A stretch of 38,828 nt of DNA from contig JAQWYK010000026.1 in assembly GCA_029254025.1 (NCBI GenBank), positions 1 to 38,828 of the forward strand, given 5' to 3'. The notes under the pieces were generated by a model. It was not told the DNA's origin. It was given only the letters and a program-made list of their open reading frames with translations, and searched no databases. Shown piece after piece: positions 27,776-36,790 of the stretch (positions are counted from its first letter, which is position 1; every line of letters starts with the position of its first letter). Origin of the DNA: Crocinitomicaceae bacterium (lineage in GTDB: Bacteria; Bacteroidota; Bacteroidia; Flavobacteriales_D; Crocinitomicaceae). A program made the translations under genes and the position numbers.

Positions 27776-27960
27776 ATTATTTCTTTTCCTAGTTTTAGGG
27801 ATTACACCATTTTAGGGTGCCAATTTAGTAAATTTTAATTTAATTTAAATGTTTTCTACACAACAGATTGAACATTTTTGTAAAATTAAGTCATATGCTG
27901 TGTAAAACCGATGCACTTCTCAATTAAAAATGAACAAAACTATACACGTCTAACTTTCCG

Positions 27961-28842
27961 TTATAGGTCAAAAATGTGTTTCTCAGCATGATAAGAGGAC
28001 CTTACCAACGGTCCACTTTCTACATATCGGAAACCCATTTCCATTCCTAAAACTTTATATTCTTCAAAGCGTTCTGGGGTAATAAACTCAGCCACTGGCA
28101 AATGTTTTGGCGTTGGTTGTAAATATTGCCCTAAAGTGAGAATATCACAACCCACGCTGCGCAAATCTTGCATGGTTTCGATGACTTCTTCATGCGTTTC
28201 ACCCAATCCGAGCATAACTCCCGATTTACTCCTCATACCTCCTTTTTTCAAACGAAACAGAACCTCTAAGCTTCTATCGTACTTGGCTTGAATACGCACT
28301 TGCTTCGTCAATCGGCGAACCGTTTCCAAATTGTGCGACACTATCTCCGGCGCAACGTCAATAATTACTTGTAAGTTTTCCCAATTACCAGCAAAATCCG
28401 GAATTAATGTTTCTAAGGTTGTTCCTGGAGATTGCTTGCGAATTGCTCGAACCGTCTGTGCCCAAATTTCAGAACCTCCATCTGCTAAATCATCACGATC
28501 AACCGAAGTAATTACTGCATGTTTCACTCCCATCACTTTCACCGAATGGGCAACTCGTCCAGGTTCGTATTCATCCACTGCATCAGGACGTCCAGTTTGA
28601 ACGGCACAAAACCCACACGATCGAGTACAGATATTTCCCAAAATCATGAAAGTCGCTGTACCTTCTCCCCAACACTCTCCCATATTGGGACAACTCCCAC
28701 TTTCACATATGGTATGCAACTTATGCTCATCCACCAATTGGCGAACTTTTCTATAATTCTCACCTGTAGGCAATTTGACGCGCAACCATTTCGGTTTACC
28801 TATGCGTGTTTTTTCCCCTCTATTTAGTATCGTTTCTTCCAT
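27961..28842 (-). CDS. lipA: Lipoyl synthase
   Basis: LipA is a radical SAM enzyme of 293 residues that inserts two sulphurs into octanoyl groups on the E2 subunits of 2-oxoacid dehydrogenases and on GcvH. Both iron-sulphur clusters are visible. The auxiliary cluster uses Cys46, Cys51 and Cys57 ([12 protein letters not shown]) with the serine of RSSY near the C-terminus. The radical SAM cluster uses Cys72, Cys76 and Cys79 (CTRSCGFC). It is divergent from the OsmC gene with a 134-base gap that holds promoter-like sites. Confidence 0.97.
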   Translation of the reverse strand: MEETILNRGEKTRIGKPKWLRVKLPTGENYRKVRQLVDEHKLHTICESGSCPNMGECWGEGTATFMILGNICTRSCGFCAVQTGRPDAVDEYEPGRVAHSVKVMGVKHAVITSVDRDDLADGGSEIWAQTVRAIRKQSPGTTLETLIPDFAGNWENLQVIIDVAPEIVSHNLETVRRLTKQVRIQAKYDRSLEVLFRLKKGGMRSKSGVMLGLGETHEEVIETMQDLRSVGCDILTLGQYLQPTPKHLPVAEFITPERFEEYKVLGMEMGFRYVESGPLVRSSYHAEKHIFDL

Positions 28843-28922
28843 GTTATCGTCCTTAACAGCTGATCGATTTATTTGTTGGAACCTATTTTGTTAAACAAAC
28901 GTCAAAATAAGCTTTCCTTTAA

Positions 28923-28950
28923 CAAAAATAGCTATTTTCACAACCCACAA
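28923..28950 (-). promoter_or_regulatory. Candidate lipA promoter
   Basis: On the minus strand TTG (28948-28950), a 17-base spacer and TATTTTTG (28923-28930, full match to TAnnTTTG). A second match, TTG with 21 bases to TATCTTTG, lies further up at 28952-28983 and overlaps the start of the OsmC gene. The leader would be about 75 or 103 bases. Confidence 0.5.
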
Positions 28951-28976
28951 ACAAAGATACGAAAATCTATCCATTT

Positions 28977-29381
28977 ATGGCAACAGCAAAAGTGACATAC
29001 GCCGGTAATCTTCGCAACTCCTGCACACATATTCAATCAGGAAGAGAGTTTCTTACCGACGCTCCTATTGACAACAAGGGGAAAGGGGAAAGTTTTTCTC
29101 CAACCGATCTAGTAGCCACAGCATATTTGTCTTGTTTGCTTACCATCATCGGTATTTTCTGTCAAGAACATGACTTACCGTTCGAGCATGGAGAAGGAAC
29201 TGTTACAAAAATTATGGCATCGCACCCGCGCAGAATTGGTCGATTAGAGTTAACTCTTGATCTTACAAATAATGGTTGGGACGAAAAAACATGTTTAAAA
29301 ATAGAACGTGCCGCTAAAACATGTCCTGTAGCTCTTAGCGTTTCGAACGACATGGAAATCGAACTCATTTTTAAATTTTAA
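28977..29381 (+). CDS. OsmC/Ohr family peroxiredoxin-like protein
   Basis: The 134-residue protein has the OsmC fold signatures. SPTDLVATAYLSC carries Cys53, and AAKTCPVALSVS carries Cys116, the pair that reduces organic hydroperoxides in OsmC and Ohr. The spacing and short length fit the YhfA/OsmC-like branch, not classical Ohr. It is cytoplasmic. The GH3 gene starts 2 bases after its stop, so they share a transcript, and lipA is divergent. Confidence 0.88.
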   Translation: MATAKVTYAGNLRNSCTHIQSGREFLTDAPIDNKGKGESFSPTDLVATAYLSCLLTIIGIFCQEHDLPFEHGEGTVTKIMASHPRRIGRLELTLDLTNNGWDEKTCLKIERAAKTCPVALSVSNDMEIELIFKF

Positions 29382-29383
29382 GT

Positions 29384-30523
29384 ATGCGCATTTTCATTAC
29401 TTTTTCTAGTTTAATATTCCTTAGTTTACAATCATGTGGGCAAGTAACCACTCCTGAAACAGTTCCTTCTCCTGAAGTACAGAATATCCAATTTGAATTA
29501 TCCGATTTCTTCGGAACCAAACCCGAACTGGAGGTTCAGACCAATGCAATTTTTGACAGCCTCACACCTTCCGATCGCGTGGCACAGCTCATCATGCCGG
29601 CGGTAGGAAAACACGGACAACCTAAAGAAAAAATTGACCGGTTGATTCGAGAAGGAAAAATAGGTGGTCTTCTTATGCTTAACGGTACTAGAGAGGAATT
29701 TACTGCATGGATTGCTGAATACAACGCTTGGAATAAGCAGAATGGAAAGTTACCATTTTTATATAGTGCCGATGCCGAACCGAGCTTGATCAATCGAAAA
29801 ATTACGAACACCCCCCCAATAGCAAAAGCAAACACCCTTAAAAACATGGACGAAGTAATAGCCTGTGCAGAACAAATTTCTACAGAACTCAATGCCATTG
29901 GTATCAATTATAATTTCGCTCCAGTCGTAGACATGTCTCCGAACAAAACAGTAGGTTGGAGAAGTTTCGGTCATGTCCCAGACAGCGTTATCCCGTGGTC
30001 GAATGCATTTATTCAAACCACGCAAAAACACAACATCATCGCAACAGCCAAACATTTTCCTGGGCACGGATACGTTGCAGGAGACACGCATGAAAAGTTA
30101 GTCTACATCGATGGTGAAATGAAAGAATTGAATAACTACCCGCCACTGATTGAACAGCATGTTTTAAGTATAATGGTAGCACACATTGCTGTAAAAAACA
30201 ATCCGCACTACTCAACCGATGGAATGCCAGCCACTACTTCCAAGCGGATTGTTAATGATTTACTGCGCGATAGTTTAAACTTTCAAGGGTTGATTGTTAC
30301 GGACGCGCTTAACATGGGTGGCGTTCGCAATGTGCATGAAGCTGAAGTGTTGGCCATCGAAGCAGGTTGCGATATTACATTAATGCCGTTGGATGCTGAT
30401 GCTGCTCACGCAAGACTACTATCCAAATATAACACAGACGCTTCGTTTAGACGCCGGGTCGACGACTCAGTATTACGTATTATCCGTGCTAAATTGGCAT
30501 TAGGAATGATGAACCACGAGTAG
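29384..30523 (+). CDS. Glycoside hydrolase family 3 lipoprotein, NagZ-like
   Basis: The 379-residue protein has a lipoprotein signal ending LSLQSCGQ (Cys18) and a single GH3 TIM-barrel domain. KHFPGHG (residues 223-229) and the Asp234-Thr235-His236 element form the NagZ-type Asp-His dyad. The likely nucleophile is Asp307 in LIVTDALNMGG. These features point to a beta-N-acetylhexosaminidase that acts on peptidoglycan or chitin fragments. The lipid anchor places it in the periplasm or on the outer membrane, unlike cytoplasmic NagZ of Enterobacteria. The C-terminal GH3 domain and beta-lactamase fusion seen in some Bacteroidota are absent. Confidence 0.9.
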   Translation: MRIFITFSSLIFLSLQSCGQVTTPETVPSPEVQNIQFELSDFFGTKPELEVQTNAIFDSLTPSDRVAQLIMPAVGKHGQPKEKIDRLIREGKIGGLLMLNGTREEFTAWIAEYNAWNKQNGKLPFLYSADAEPSLINRKITNTPPIAKANTLKNMDEVIACAEQISTELNAIGINYNFAPVVDMSPNKTVGWRSFGHVPDSVIPWSNAFIQTTQKHNIIATAKHFPGHGYVAGDTHEKLVYIDGEMKELNNYPPLIEQHVLSIMVAHIAVKNNPHYSTDGMPATTSKRIVNDLLRDSLNFQGLIVTDALNMGGVRNVHEAEVLAIEAGCDITLMPLDADAAHARLLSKYNTDASFRRRVDDSVLRIIRAKLALGMMNHE

Positions 30524-30534
30524 TTCGCAAGATT

Positions 30535-31320
30535 CTATAATGTAAATATCGCTAATACTACCCCTACAAGTAGACTAATCAGTTTGACAAAATTGAAGCG
30601 GTGATTTTCAGAAGCTTCGAAAATAATTGTTGTAGAAATATGCAAAAACATACCAACAACTATCGCTAAAAGGATTTCCATGTCCAGTAAAAAATGAGCC
30701 GCTCCGAAATGCCCCAACACAATTCCTAACGGCGCCATTAGCGAAAACACTCCCAACACGCCCCAAGCCTTCCACTTGGAAAATCCAGATGCAATCAACA
30801 ACGTCATTAAAGCAATCGCCACTGGGATTTTATGCAACACGACTCCGAAAAACAATCCGCGTAACCCTTCTGCCCCTCGATGTTCATGAACATGAGAGTG
30901 CGCATGACCAGAAAATAACGGCTCCGAATGGTGAGCATCCAACATATCCACGTGAAAACCAGCTTCTAAAGGAATTCCTTCAATCAACGAATGCACACTT
31001 AACGCAATAAATAACGTCCATGGAATTGTTGTTTTTCCACCATGTACATGCACGTGACCGTGCTCAATTCCTTTGGAGAAATATTCTAAAAATAGTTGTA
31101 TTAAAAAACCGAGTAAGATGTAATAACCCAGCTTTTCTCCTGAATGAATATAAATTTCTGGGATTAAATGAATAAAGGAAATCGCTAATAAAAATCCTCC
31201 GCTTAAAGAAAGTAGCAATTTAATCACGGTACTTTTGTTCGCACGTTGTAAACCAACTACAATTCCTCCTCCTAGAAGAACAGCAAGTACTAAAATGAGA
31301 ACTCCTACAAATTCATTCAT
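30535..31320 (-). CDS. ZIP family divalent metal transporter
   Basis: This 261-residue inner-membrane protein has about eight hydrophobic helices. Metal-site residues lie in two helices: HSLIEGIP and HKIPVAIAL. The loops carry His-rich stretches (HGHVHVHGG, and HAHSHVHEH near the middle) typical of zinc-binding ZIP loops. It probably imports Zn or a related divalent ion. Its ATG overlaps the stop of the upstream methyltransferase by 4 bases (ATGA), which implies coupled translation. No zinc-uptake regulator site was recognised. Confidence 0.9.
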   Translation of the reverse strand: MNEFVGVLILVLAVLLGGGIVVGLQRANKSTVIKLLLSLSGGFLLAISFIHLIPEIYIHSGEKLGYYILLGFLIQLFLEYFSKGIEHGHVHVHGGKTTIPWTLFIALSVHSLIEGIPLEAGFHVDMLDAHHSEPLFSGHAHSHVHEHRGAEGLRGLFFGVVLHKIPVAIALMTLLIASGFSKWKAWGVLGVFSLMAPLGIVLGHFGAAHFLLDMEILLAIVVGMFLHISTTIIFEASENHRFNFVKLISLLVGVVLAIFTL

Positions 31321-32057
31321 TGCTGCGCGATTAAAATAAGGCGATCACTACGTTGGGCGTCGAAGGAATTTAATTCATAATCTCCCAGCAATTCCACAAC
31401 CTTAAAACCAGCTTTAGAAAGTAAATCTTCGAAATCCCCCCTTTTCAGAGCTTGCACTCGCTCTGTAAAATCAAAGTGTTTGCCTTGGTCATCAAATTGA
31501 ATATTCTTGAATATATGGGTGCCATCATACGATCGCGTGAGGTGAAAGGTCAACCCATCCACCGTTTTAACCTCTTCGGATACCAAGTTGGCGATTACTT
31601 TTTCTGCGTTCATAAAGTCAATCACTAATACACCATTTTGACTCAACATCGCTTTAATGGAGTGTAATACCTTCAAGTTATCGGATTGCGCATCAAAATA
31701 CCCAAAGCTGGTGAATAAATTAAAAATACCATCAAACTGAGCATCAGCATACACTTCCCGCATGTCGTGCACATCAAATCTCAGGTTTTTACCTTCAAAT
31801 TCCTTGGCCAATTGAATACTGTTCTCCGATAAATCCAACCCCGTAACGTTGTAACCTAATTCACTTAGGAAAAGAGCGTGTCTTCCCTTTCCACAGGCTA
31901 AATCACAAATCTGACTACCTGCAGGAAGTTGCAAATGATTGGTAATGGAACGCATAAACAATTCTGCTTCACGCTCATCACGGTGCTTGTAAAGGGTATG
32001 ATAATAATCCGTATCAAACCATTCGGCAAACCATAGATTCTCTGAATTTTCGACCAT
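31317..32057 (-). CDS. Class I SAM-dependent methyltransferase
   Basis: The 246-residue protein opens with LWFAEWFDTDYYHTLYKHRD, a common N-terminus in Bacteroidota methyltransferases. Motif I is ICDLACGKGRHALFL, followed by the acidic GLDLS that binds the SAM ribose and then FDGIFNLFTSFGYF. The substrate is unknown. The frame is open up to an ATG at 32165, but I chose the ATG at 32057 because family members begin just before this FAEWF motif and the extra 36 residues look unconserved. It is coupled to the ZIP gene by the ATGA overlap. Confidence 0.83.
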   Translation of the reverse strand: MVENSENLWFAEWFDTDYYHTLYKHRDEREAELFMRSITNHLQLPAGSQICDLACGKGRHALFLSELGYNVTGLDLSENSIQLAKEFEGKNLRFDVHDMREVYADAQFDGIFNLFTSFGYFDAQSDNLKVLHSIKAMLSQNGVLVIDFMNAEKVIANLVSEEVKTVDGLTFHLTRSYDGTHIFKNIQFDDQGKHFDFTERVQALKRGDFEDLLSKAGFKVVELLGDYELNSFDAQRSDRLILIAQQ

Positions 32058-32214
32058 TCTTACTACTTTGGGGAACAAAACTAGTGAATTAACGCTACAT
32101 TGTTGCAAAAATAGTGTTTTCGTAGAATTATCGATACTCATGTCACGAAAAAACAGGTGTCCCAAAACTTCTAATTACCTAAAAACAATGCATTTCATCT
32201 TCTCTGCGAAAAAG

Positions 32215-32244
32215 TTGCGTTTATTGAACAATTTAATAACTTTG
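32215..32244 (+). promoter_or_regulatory. Promoter of the siaB-siaC-coaE operon
   Basis: TTG at 32215-32217, a 19-base spacer and TAACTTTG at 32237-32244 fully match the Bacteroidota housekeeping promoter. A start near 32251 leaves about 21 bases before the ATG at 32272. This is the clearest promoter in the window. Confidence 0.65.
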
Positions 32245-32271
32245 TCTGAACATTATTGAATTTAACAGAAA

Positions 32272-32826
32272 ATGGCACTAAGTAACATTTACGAATTGTA
32301 CCAGACCATGGAACGCGATAACACAATGTTATCCTTCAAAGGTGTAGTTACTTCGGACCTGCTCACTTCAGTGCTTCAAATAATGGAATCGAAACTCGAC
32401 CACGTAGAAAAATCACCAAAAACCAAAAAGAAAGTCTACAATGTACTCGTAGAGTGTCTTCAAAACTTGTATCACCACAATGAGGAAATTGGGCAAAGCG
32501 AAGGCTTAGACTTTCTATTTTCAAAATCAGCGCTGTTGATGATTTCTAAGAATTCCGACCATTATGAAGTGAAAACTGGAAATTACATCGCTAAGCATAA
32601 ATCCATTGAGCTGAAGCAAAAGCTGGATGACATCAATGCGTTGGACAAAGACGGATTGAGGGATTTATATAAATCCGTACTCAGCGACGGAGAACTGTCA
32701 GAAAAAGGAACTGCGGGATTAGGGATGATCGATATCGCGCGTAAATCCGGAAACAAGTTGGAATACGACTTCATGCCGGTAGACGATAACTATGATTTCT
32801 TTTGCCTCAATGTCAAAATAGATTAA
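32272..32826 (+). CDS. SiaB-family protein kinase (DUF6272)
   Basis: The 184-residue protein resembles SiaB, a GHKL-type Ser/Thr kinase related to anti-sigma-factor kinases. An N-box-like motif is seen around Glu61-Asn65 (VLVECLQNLYHHN), and the G-box-like GTAGLGMIDIARKSG lies near residue 145. In Pseudomonas, SiaB phosphorylates SiaC, which otherwise binds the diguanylate cyclase SiaD. The SiaC-like gene follows after 4 bases. No SiaA phosphatase or GGDEF gene is in the window. The protein is cytoplasmic, and its output in Bacteroidota is not known to me. Confidence 0.8.
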   Translation: MALSNIYELYQTMERDNTMLSFKGVVTSDLLTSVLQIMESKLDHVEKSPKTKKKVYNVLVECLQNLYHHNEEIGQSEGLDFLFSKSALLMISKNSDHYEVKTGNYIAKHKSIELKQKLDDINALDKDGLRDLYKSVLSDGELSEKGTAGLGMIDIARKSGNKLEYDFMPVDDNYDFFCLNVKID

Positions 32827-32830
32827 GTTA

Positions 32831-33226
32831 ATGAATGAAATTATGGAAAATTTAAAATTAGAAGGATCAGCAAAAACACCTACCGTAACGTTCGATGCCG
32901 GAGGCGGAACATTAGAATTGAAAGGTCGTTCGATTCCAGAGAACTCTGTAGAGTTTTATAAGCCATTAAACGATTGGATTGATGCGTACGGTGCTAGTCC
33001 AAAAGCGGTAACTACAGTTGACATCAAACTAGAGTATTTTAATACATCCTCCTCGAAATGTATCCTTGATTTATTCAAACAACTCGAAGGTTTAAATGGA
33101 AAAGGTACGGAGGTAAAAGTAAACTGGTATTTTGAAGAAGATGACGAGGATATGGAAGAGGCTGGTGAAGACTACCAGGCGATTATCAATATTCCGTTTA
33201 ACATGATTGAAGTGGAAGAAATATAA
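32831..33226 (+). CDS. SiaC-family regulatory phosphoprotein (DUF1987)
   Basis: The 131-residue protein carries the DUF1987 signatures TPTVTFDAGGGTLELKGRS and LEYFNTSSSKCILDL. In Pseudomonas SiaC the regulated residue is Thr68. Here the NTSSSK threonine is residue 72 from this ATG, or exactly residue 68 from the second ATG at 32843, which may favour that start. An acidic loop (FEEDDEDMEEAGED) lies near the C-terminus. It is 4 bases after the SiaB-like gene and 8 bases before coaE, so the kinase and its substrate are co-expressed. Confidence 0.85.
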   Translation: MNEIMENLKLEGSAKTPTVTFDAGGGTLELKGRSIPENSVEFYKPLNDWIDAYGASPKAVTTVDIKLEYFNTSSSKCILDLFKQLEGLNGKGTEVKVNWYFEEDDEDMEEAGEDYQAIINIPFNMIEVEEI

Positions 33227-33234
33227 GCCCTTCT

Positions 33235-33834
33235 ATGACTAAAGTAATCGGGATAACCGGTGGTATCGGATCGGGAAAGTCCATTATCGGAAAAATTCTC
33301 AGCACCATGGGTTATCCCGTTTATTATTCTGACCAAGAGGCCAAATGGGTCATGAATAACGACCCCAATCTCCGCAATGAACTCATTACCGTATTTGGAG
33401 AACAAGCTTACATGAACGGCGAACTCAATCGCCCATACCTCGCAGAAAAAATATTCACCTCTCCCGAACTTAAAGAACAAATCAACCGCATTGTCCACCC
33501 GCGAGTGCGGCAGCGTTTTACTGATTTCGTAACACAATCCAACAGTCCGCTCGTCTTTAACGAAGCCGCTATCCTATTTGAAACAGGCGGTTATAAAGAT
33601 TTTGATGCTACAATTTTAGTAGTTGCCGATAAAGAAACCCGCATTCAACGAGTAATGGAGCGCGATAATATCTCTCGTCAGCAAGCAGAGGACCGCATGA
33701 ATAATCAATGGTCCGACGAGCAAAAACTAAAACTGACGAACATCGTGATTCATAACAATGAAACGGATCTACTCGTACCACAAGTATTAGAACTTTTGAG
33801 TTCTGAGTTCAGCCCTTCGACAAGCTCAGAGTGA
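33235..33834 (+). CDS. coaE: Dephospho-CoA kinase
   Basis: CoaE phosphorylates dephospho-CoA at the ribose 3'-OH, the last step of coenzyme A synthesis. The P-loop GITGGIGSGKS ends at Ser16. DQEAKWVM, the HPRVR motif and VFNEAAILFETGG are family signatures. It is 199 residues, the normal size. The last 11 residues (SSEFSPSTSSE) are encoded by a palindromic repeat at 33802-33830 and replace the usual end. It is third in the siaB-siaC-coaE operon, and the association with the Sia pair is probably positional. Confidence 0.95.
   Translation: MTKVIGITGGIGSGKSIIGKILSTMGYPVYYSDQEAKWVMNNDPNLRNELITVFGEQAYMNGELNRPYLAEKIFTSPELKEQINRIVHPRVRQRFTDFVTQSNSPLVFNEAAILFETGGYKDFDATILVVADKETRIQRVMERDNISRQQAEDRMNNQWSDEQKLKLTNIVIHNNETDLLVPQVLELLSSEFSPSTSSE
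33802..33830 (+). repeat. Interspersed palindromic repeat overlapping the coaE 3' end
   Basis: The arms TCTGAG (33802-33807) and CTCAGA (33825-33830) flank cccttcgacaag. The string cttcgacaagctcag is one I know as a dispersed repeat in many unrelated bacterial genomes. A second ttctgagtt occurs at 33845-33853. Only one full copy is in this window, so the repeat nature rests on prior knowledge. Confidence 0.55.
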
Positions 33835-33858
33835 AAGTTTAGGATTCTGAGTTTCGAG

Positions 33859-36672
33859 TTAGTTTACACTTACTTCATCCACAAAAATGAATGCTTCGAA
33901 GCCTGCGCCCTGATGCCAGCTCGGCAGTGTTCCGTAGTTGTACGCTTTTACTTTTAAATGCGTGACATTCATTGGCCGCTTTAACTTTGCCGATAGTTGC
34001 GCCAGTTGAACTTCGTAATCCTTATCCGGAACGTTGTGGTCTGCAGTAGCTACTAATTCATAATTCACTCCATCATTGGAAAGGTAGTATTCCACTTTTG
34101 TCGGCATCAAAATCCATGCGCGGGTATCTTGCAGAAACGAAGCTGTCAGTTCGCTGACCTTCACGGTTTCATTGAACTTTATCACTGCCTCGAAGTCTTG
34201 GTCTTGATAGCCTTGCCAATACCCTTTTCGCCAGTTTTGATCTCCATAGATGCCATCAATGATTCCTTTTGGACCACCAGCGCTGTATTGGGGATTGTAT
34301 TCTGATGTAAGCGTAACCTCCCAATTAGGGTGCGGTGTTTTGTAAAACGTCGCTGGGATGGTCTGACTCTTCAGCTCTTCATAAAAAGCATACGCTTGAA
34401 GCGTAGTGTTTTCAAAAAGTTGTAATTGATGTCCTTCAACCTTCCATGCATCTTGAATCAACCATTCTGAAGTATCACCATTTGCCATAATCATGCGATA
34501 GGCCAATGATAGCGGTTCTGCAACTGTAATCGTTACTGTTAAACTATCGTCAAAGGAAATCGAAGCCGCCTCGATAACCGGGGCACGCAAGTATGAGATC
34601 GCTTCGCCTGACCATTGTTTCATGGGAACCTCCTCCTTGCCCATTAGCTTGAAATGTGAAATAAAGCGTTCTTTTTCTAATGCCTTTTCGATGGTATTTT
34701 TAGAAAAGGTATTTCCGTTTTCAAGGTGTACCGTAAACTCTTCCAACAGGGGTGTTGTCAATGTGTATTCCGCTTTTCCGGGTGTCACTGCATAGAGTCC
34801 CAAAGCCGACATTACATACCAAGCACTCATTTGACCGCAATCTTCGTTTCCAATTAACCCGTCCGGTTGAGTGGTGTAAAATTCCGTTAACAAACGCTTT
34901 ACCATGGCATCCGTCTTTTCTGGCTTATCAATGTAATTATACAAAAACGCCATATGGTGACTCGGTTCATTACCGTGTGCATATTGACCTACCAATCCTG
35001 TGATGTCTACCTGCGTTCTGCCAGTTGTCTCATTCTCGGCACTGAACAACTCATCCATTTTTTGTTCAAATGCACTGGCACCTCCCATTGCAGCAATCAT
35101 TCCTTGAACATCTTGCGGTACAAAAAACGAATATTGCCACGAATTTCCTTCGGTGAAATGATTATTTACTTCCCGTGGGTCAAATGGAGTTAACCATCCC
35201 CCATTTTTTCGTGGACGCATTAAATTCGTTTCGGGATCGAGCAAATTACGCCAAGCGTTGGACCGTTTCATGTACGTCACATAATCCTCTGTGTGACCTA
35301 AATCCAGGGCGACTTGTGCAATACACCAATCATCGTAGGCATATTCCAATGTTTTTGATACATTTTCATGTTCGTCGTCCACAGAAAGGAATCCGTATTG
35401 CTGATATTGAGGTAATCCTAAATGGTCCCATGTAGCGCTTTTCTTCATCGCTTCATATGCCTTTTCCATGTCAATATCGCGCATTCCCTTCGCATAAGCA
35501 TCTGTCAATACGGACACCGAATGGTAACCAATCATACAATCGGTTTCGTTGCTCGCGAGTTCCCACACGGGTAAACGACCACCTTGCTCATAATGCGCCA
35601 AAAAAGTCTGCATGAAATCGCGCGTGCGTTGTTGATCGATGATGGTAAACAACGGATGTGCCGCTCTGAAAGTGTCCCACAATGAAAACACAGTGTAATA
35701 CGTGAAGCCCTCTGCTTTGTGCAATTGCTTGTCCATACCGCGGTATTGTCCGTCTGCGTCCATCGCGACATTCGGGTGAATCATGACGTGATATAATGCA
35801 GTGTAGAATATTTTTAGTTTTTCAGCGTCCTGATCGGTCACTTCAATTTTTTGAAGCTCTTTGTTCCACGCGTTACGTGCAGCCGCTTTTTGCTGTTCAA
35901 AATCCCAATGCGGCACTTCAGCAGCCAAGTTGTGTTGACCTCCTTTTTCATTCACAAAGGAAAATCCGACTTTCACCAATACTTCACGTGTAGCATCGAG
36001 TTGAAGGTCTAAAATCACTTTTGTACTGTCTTCATTGAAGCGTGCCGAAAATGACTGGTCGAACTGCACGTATCCATAGGCATGTTGTTCTGTTGCCCAT
36101 GCTTTGCTCACGCGTTTCAAGGTCAACGTTTTATCGTCCAATAGTTCAATTTTTCCTTCTAGCAATTCATCGCGATGAGTGAGGTCGATGATGATACTGC
36201 TCTCTCCTTCAGGGAATGTATATCGGTGCATTCCCACACGAGTGGATGTCGTTAATTCCACCTTAATTCCATTGTTTAGTGTGACCTCATAAAACCCAGG
36301 TTCAGCTTTTTCATTTTCGTGCGAAAAGGAAGCGCGGTAGTCTTCTTGGGCAAATCCACTTTTCCCCGTCATGGGCATGAACATTAAATCTCCGTAATCA
36401 CTTACCCCTGTTCCACTTAAATGGGTATGCGAAAAGCCATAAATGATCGAATCGCTGTAATGATAACCACTACACCCGTCCCAACTTCCATCTACGCGTG
36501 TGTCGGGAGACAATTGCACCATCCCAAAAGGAACTGTCGCTCCAGGGAAGGTATGACCGTGACCTCCGGTTCCAACGAAAGGGTTCACATAACTGGCGAA
36601 ATCACCATGTATTGGTTGTTCTGTGCAACTCGCGAGGATGGCAACAACAGAAATAATAAGTAGTTGTTTCAT
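33859..36672 (-). CDS. GH92 alpha-mannosidase-like lipoprotein
   Basis: The 937-residue protein has a lipoprotein signal MKQLLIISVVAILASC (Cys16). The GH92 N-terminal domain (YVNPFVGTGGHGHTFPGATV) and the (alpha/alpha)6 catalytic domain follow. GNEDCGQMSAWYVMSALGLY, with Glu610 and Asp611, is the family's key motif. GH92 enzymes are calcium-dependent exo-alpha-mannosidases that act on N-glycans or mannans. The last 150 residues look like a discoidin/F5-8-type carbohydrate-binding module. The frame extends 17 codons further up, but the ATG at 36672 gives an ideal lipoprotein signal. No SusC/SusD pair lies nearby, so this is a lone enzyme and not a visible polysaccharide utilisation locus. Confidence 0.92.
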   Translation of the reverse strand: MKQLLIISVVAILASCTEQPIHGDFASYVNPFVGTGGHGHTFPGATVPFGMVQLSPDTRVDGSWDGCSGYHYSDSIIYGFSHTHLSGTGVSDYGDLMFMPMTGKSGFAQEDYRASFSHENEKAEPGFYEVTLNNGIKVELTTSTRVGMHRYTFPEGESSIIIDLTHRDELLEGKIELLDDKTLTLKRVSKAWATEQHAYGYVQFDQSFSARFNEDSTKVILDLQLDATREVLVKVGFSFVNEKGGQHNLAAEVPHWDFEQQKAAARNAWNKELQKIEVTDQDAEKLKIFYTALYHVMIHPNVAMDADGQYRGMDKQLHKAEGFTYYTVFSLWDTFRAAHPLFTIIDQQRTRDFMQTFLAHYEQGGRLPVWELASNETDCMIGYHSVSVLTDAYAKGMRDIDMEKAYEAMKKSATWDHLGLPQYQQYGFLSVDDEHENVSKTLEYAYDDWCIAQVALDLGHTEDYVTYMKRSNAWRNLLDPETNLMRPRKNGGWLTPFDPREVNNHFTEGNSWQYSFFVPQDVQGMIAAMGGASAFEQKMDELFSAENETTGRTQVDITGLVGQYAHGNEPSHHMAFLYNYIDKPEKTDAMVKRLLTEFYTTQPDGLIGNEDCGQMSAWYVMSALGLYAVTPGKAEYTLTTPLLEEFTVHLENGNTFSKNTIEKALEKERFISHFKLMGKEEVPMKQWSGEAISYLRAPVIEAASISFDDSLTVTITVAEPLSLAYRMIMANGDTSEWLIQDAWKVEGHQLQLFENTTLQAYAFYEELKSQTIPATFYKTPHPNWEVTLTSEYNPQYSAGGPKGIIDGIYGDQNWRKGYWQGYQDQDFEAVIKFNETVKVSELTASFLQDTRAWILMPTKVEYYLSNDGVNYELVATADHNVPDKDYEVQLAQLSAKLKRPMNVTHLKVKAYNYGTLPSWHQGAGFEAFIFVDEVSVN

Positions 36673-36790
36673 GGGGTTAAAGATATAGGATTTCTTGATT
36701 TCTGCATATGAGGAGGAAGTCATAGATTATTTAATTAAATATGAATCCTTTATCTGATTAAATGAGTAGTGTAAAAATGAACAATCAACC

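Noticed and set aside
28331-28827. Antisense open frames of 89 and 102 codons inside lipA
   Set aside because: Shadow frames of the lipA codons; no motif, no promoter, and they overlap conserved cysteine motifs on the other strand.
29811-29817. Seven-base C tract in the GH3 gene as a phase-variation site
   Set aside because: Shorter than tracts usually prone to slippage, and the frame is intact; too weak to list with the nine-G tract in porU.
33859-36672. A polysaccharide utilisation locus around the GH92 gene
   Set aside because: No SusC/SusD pair, regulator or other glycosidase flanks it; the neighbours are coaE and a GNAT gene.
36673-36790. An attC-like hairpin on the 3' side of the GNAT gene
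   Set aside because: Only a short AT palindrome (ATTTAATTAAAT at 36729-36740) is present; it has no outer boxes, loop or GTTA end, so I do not extend the cassette array to the left.
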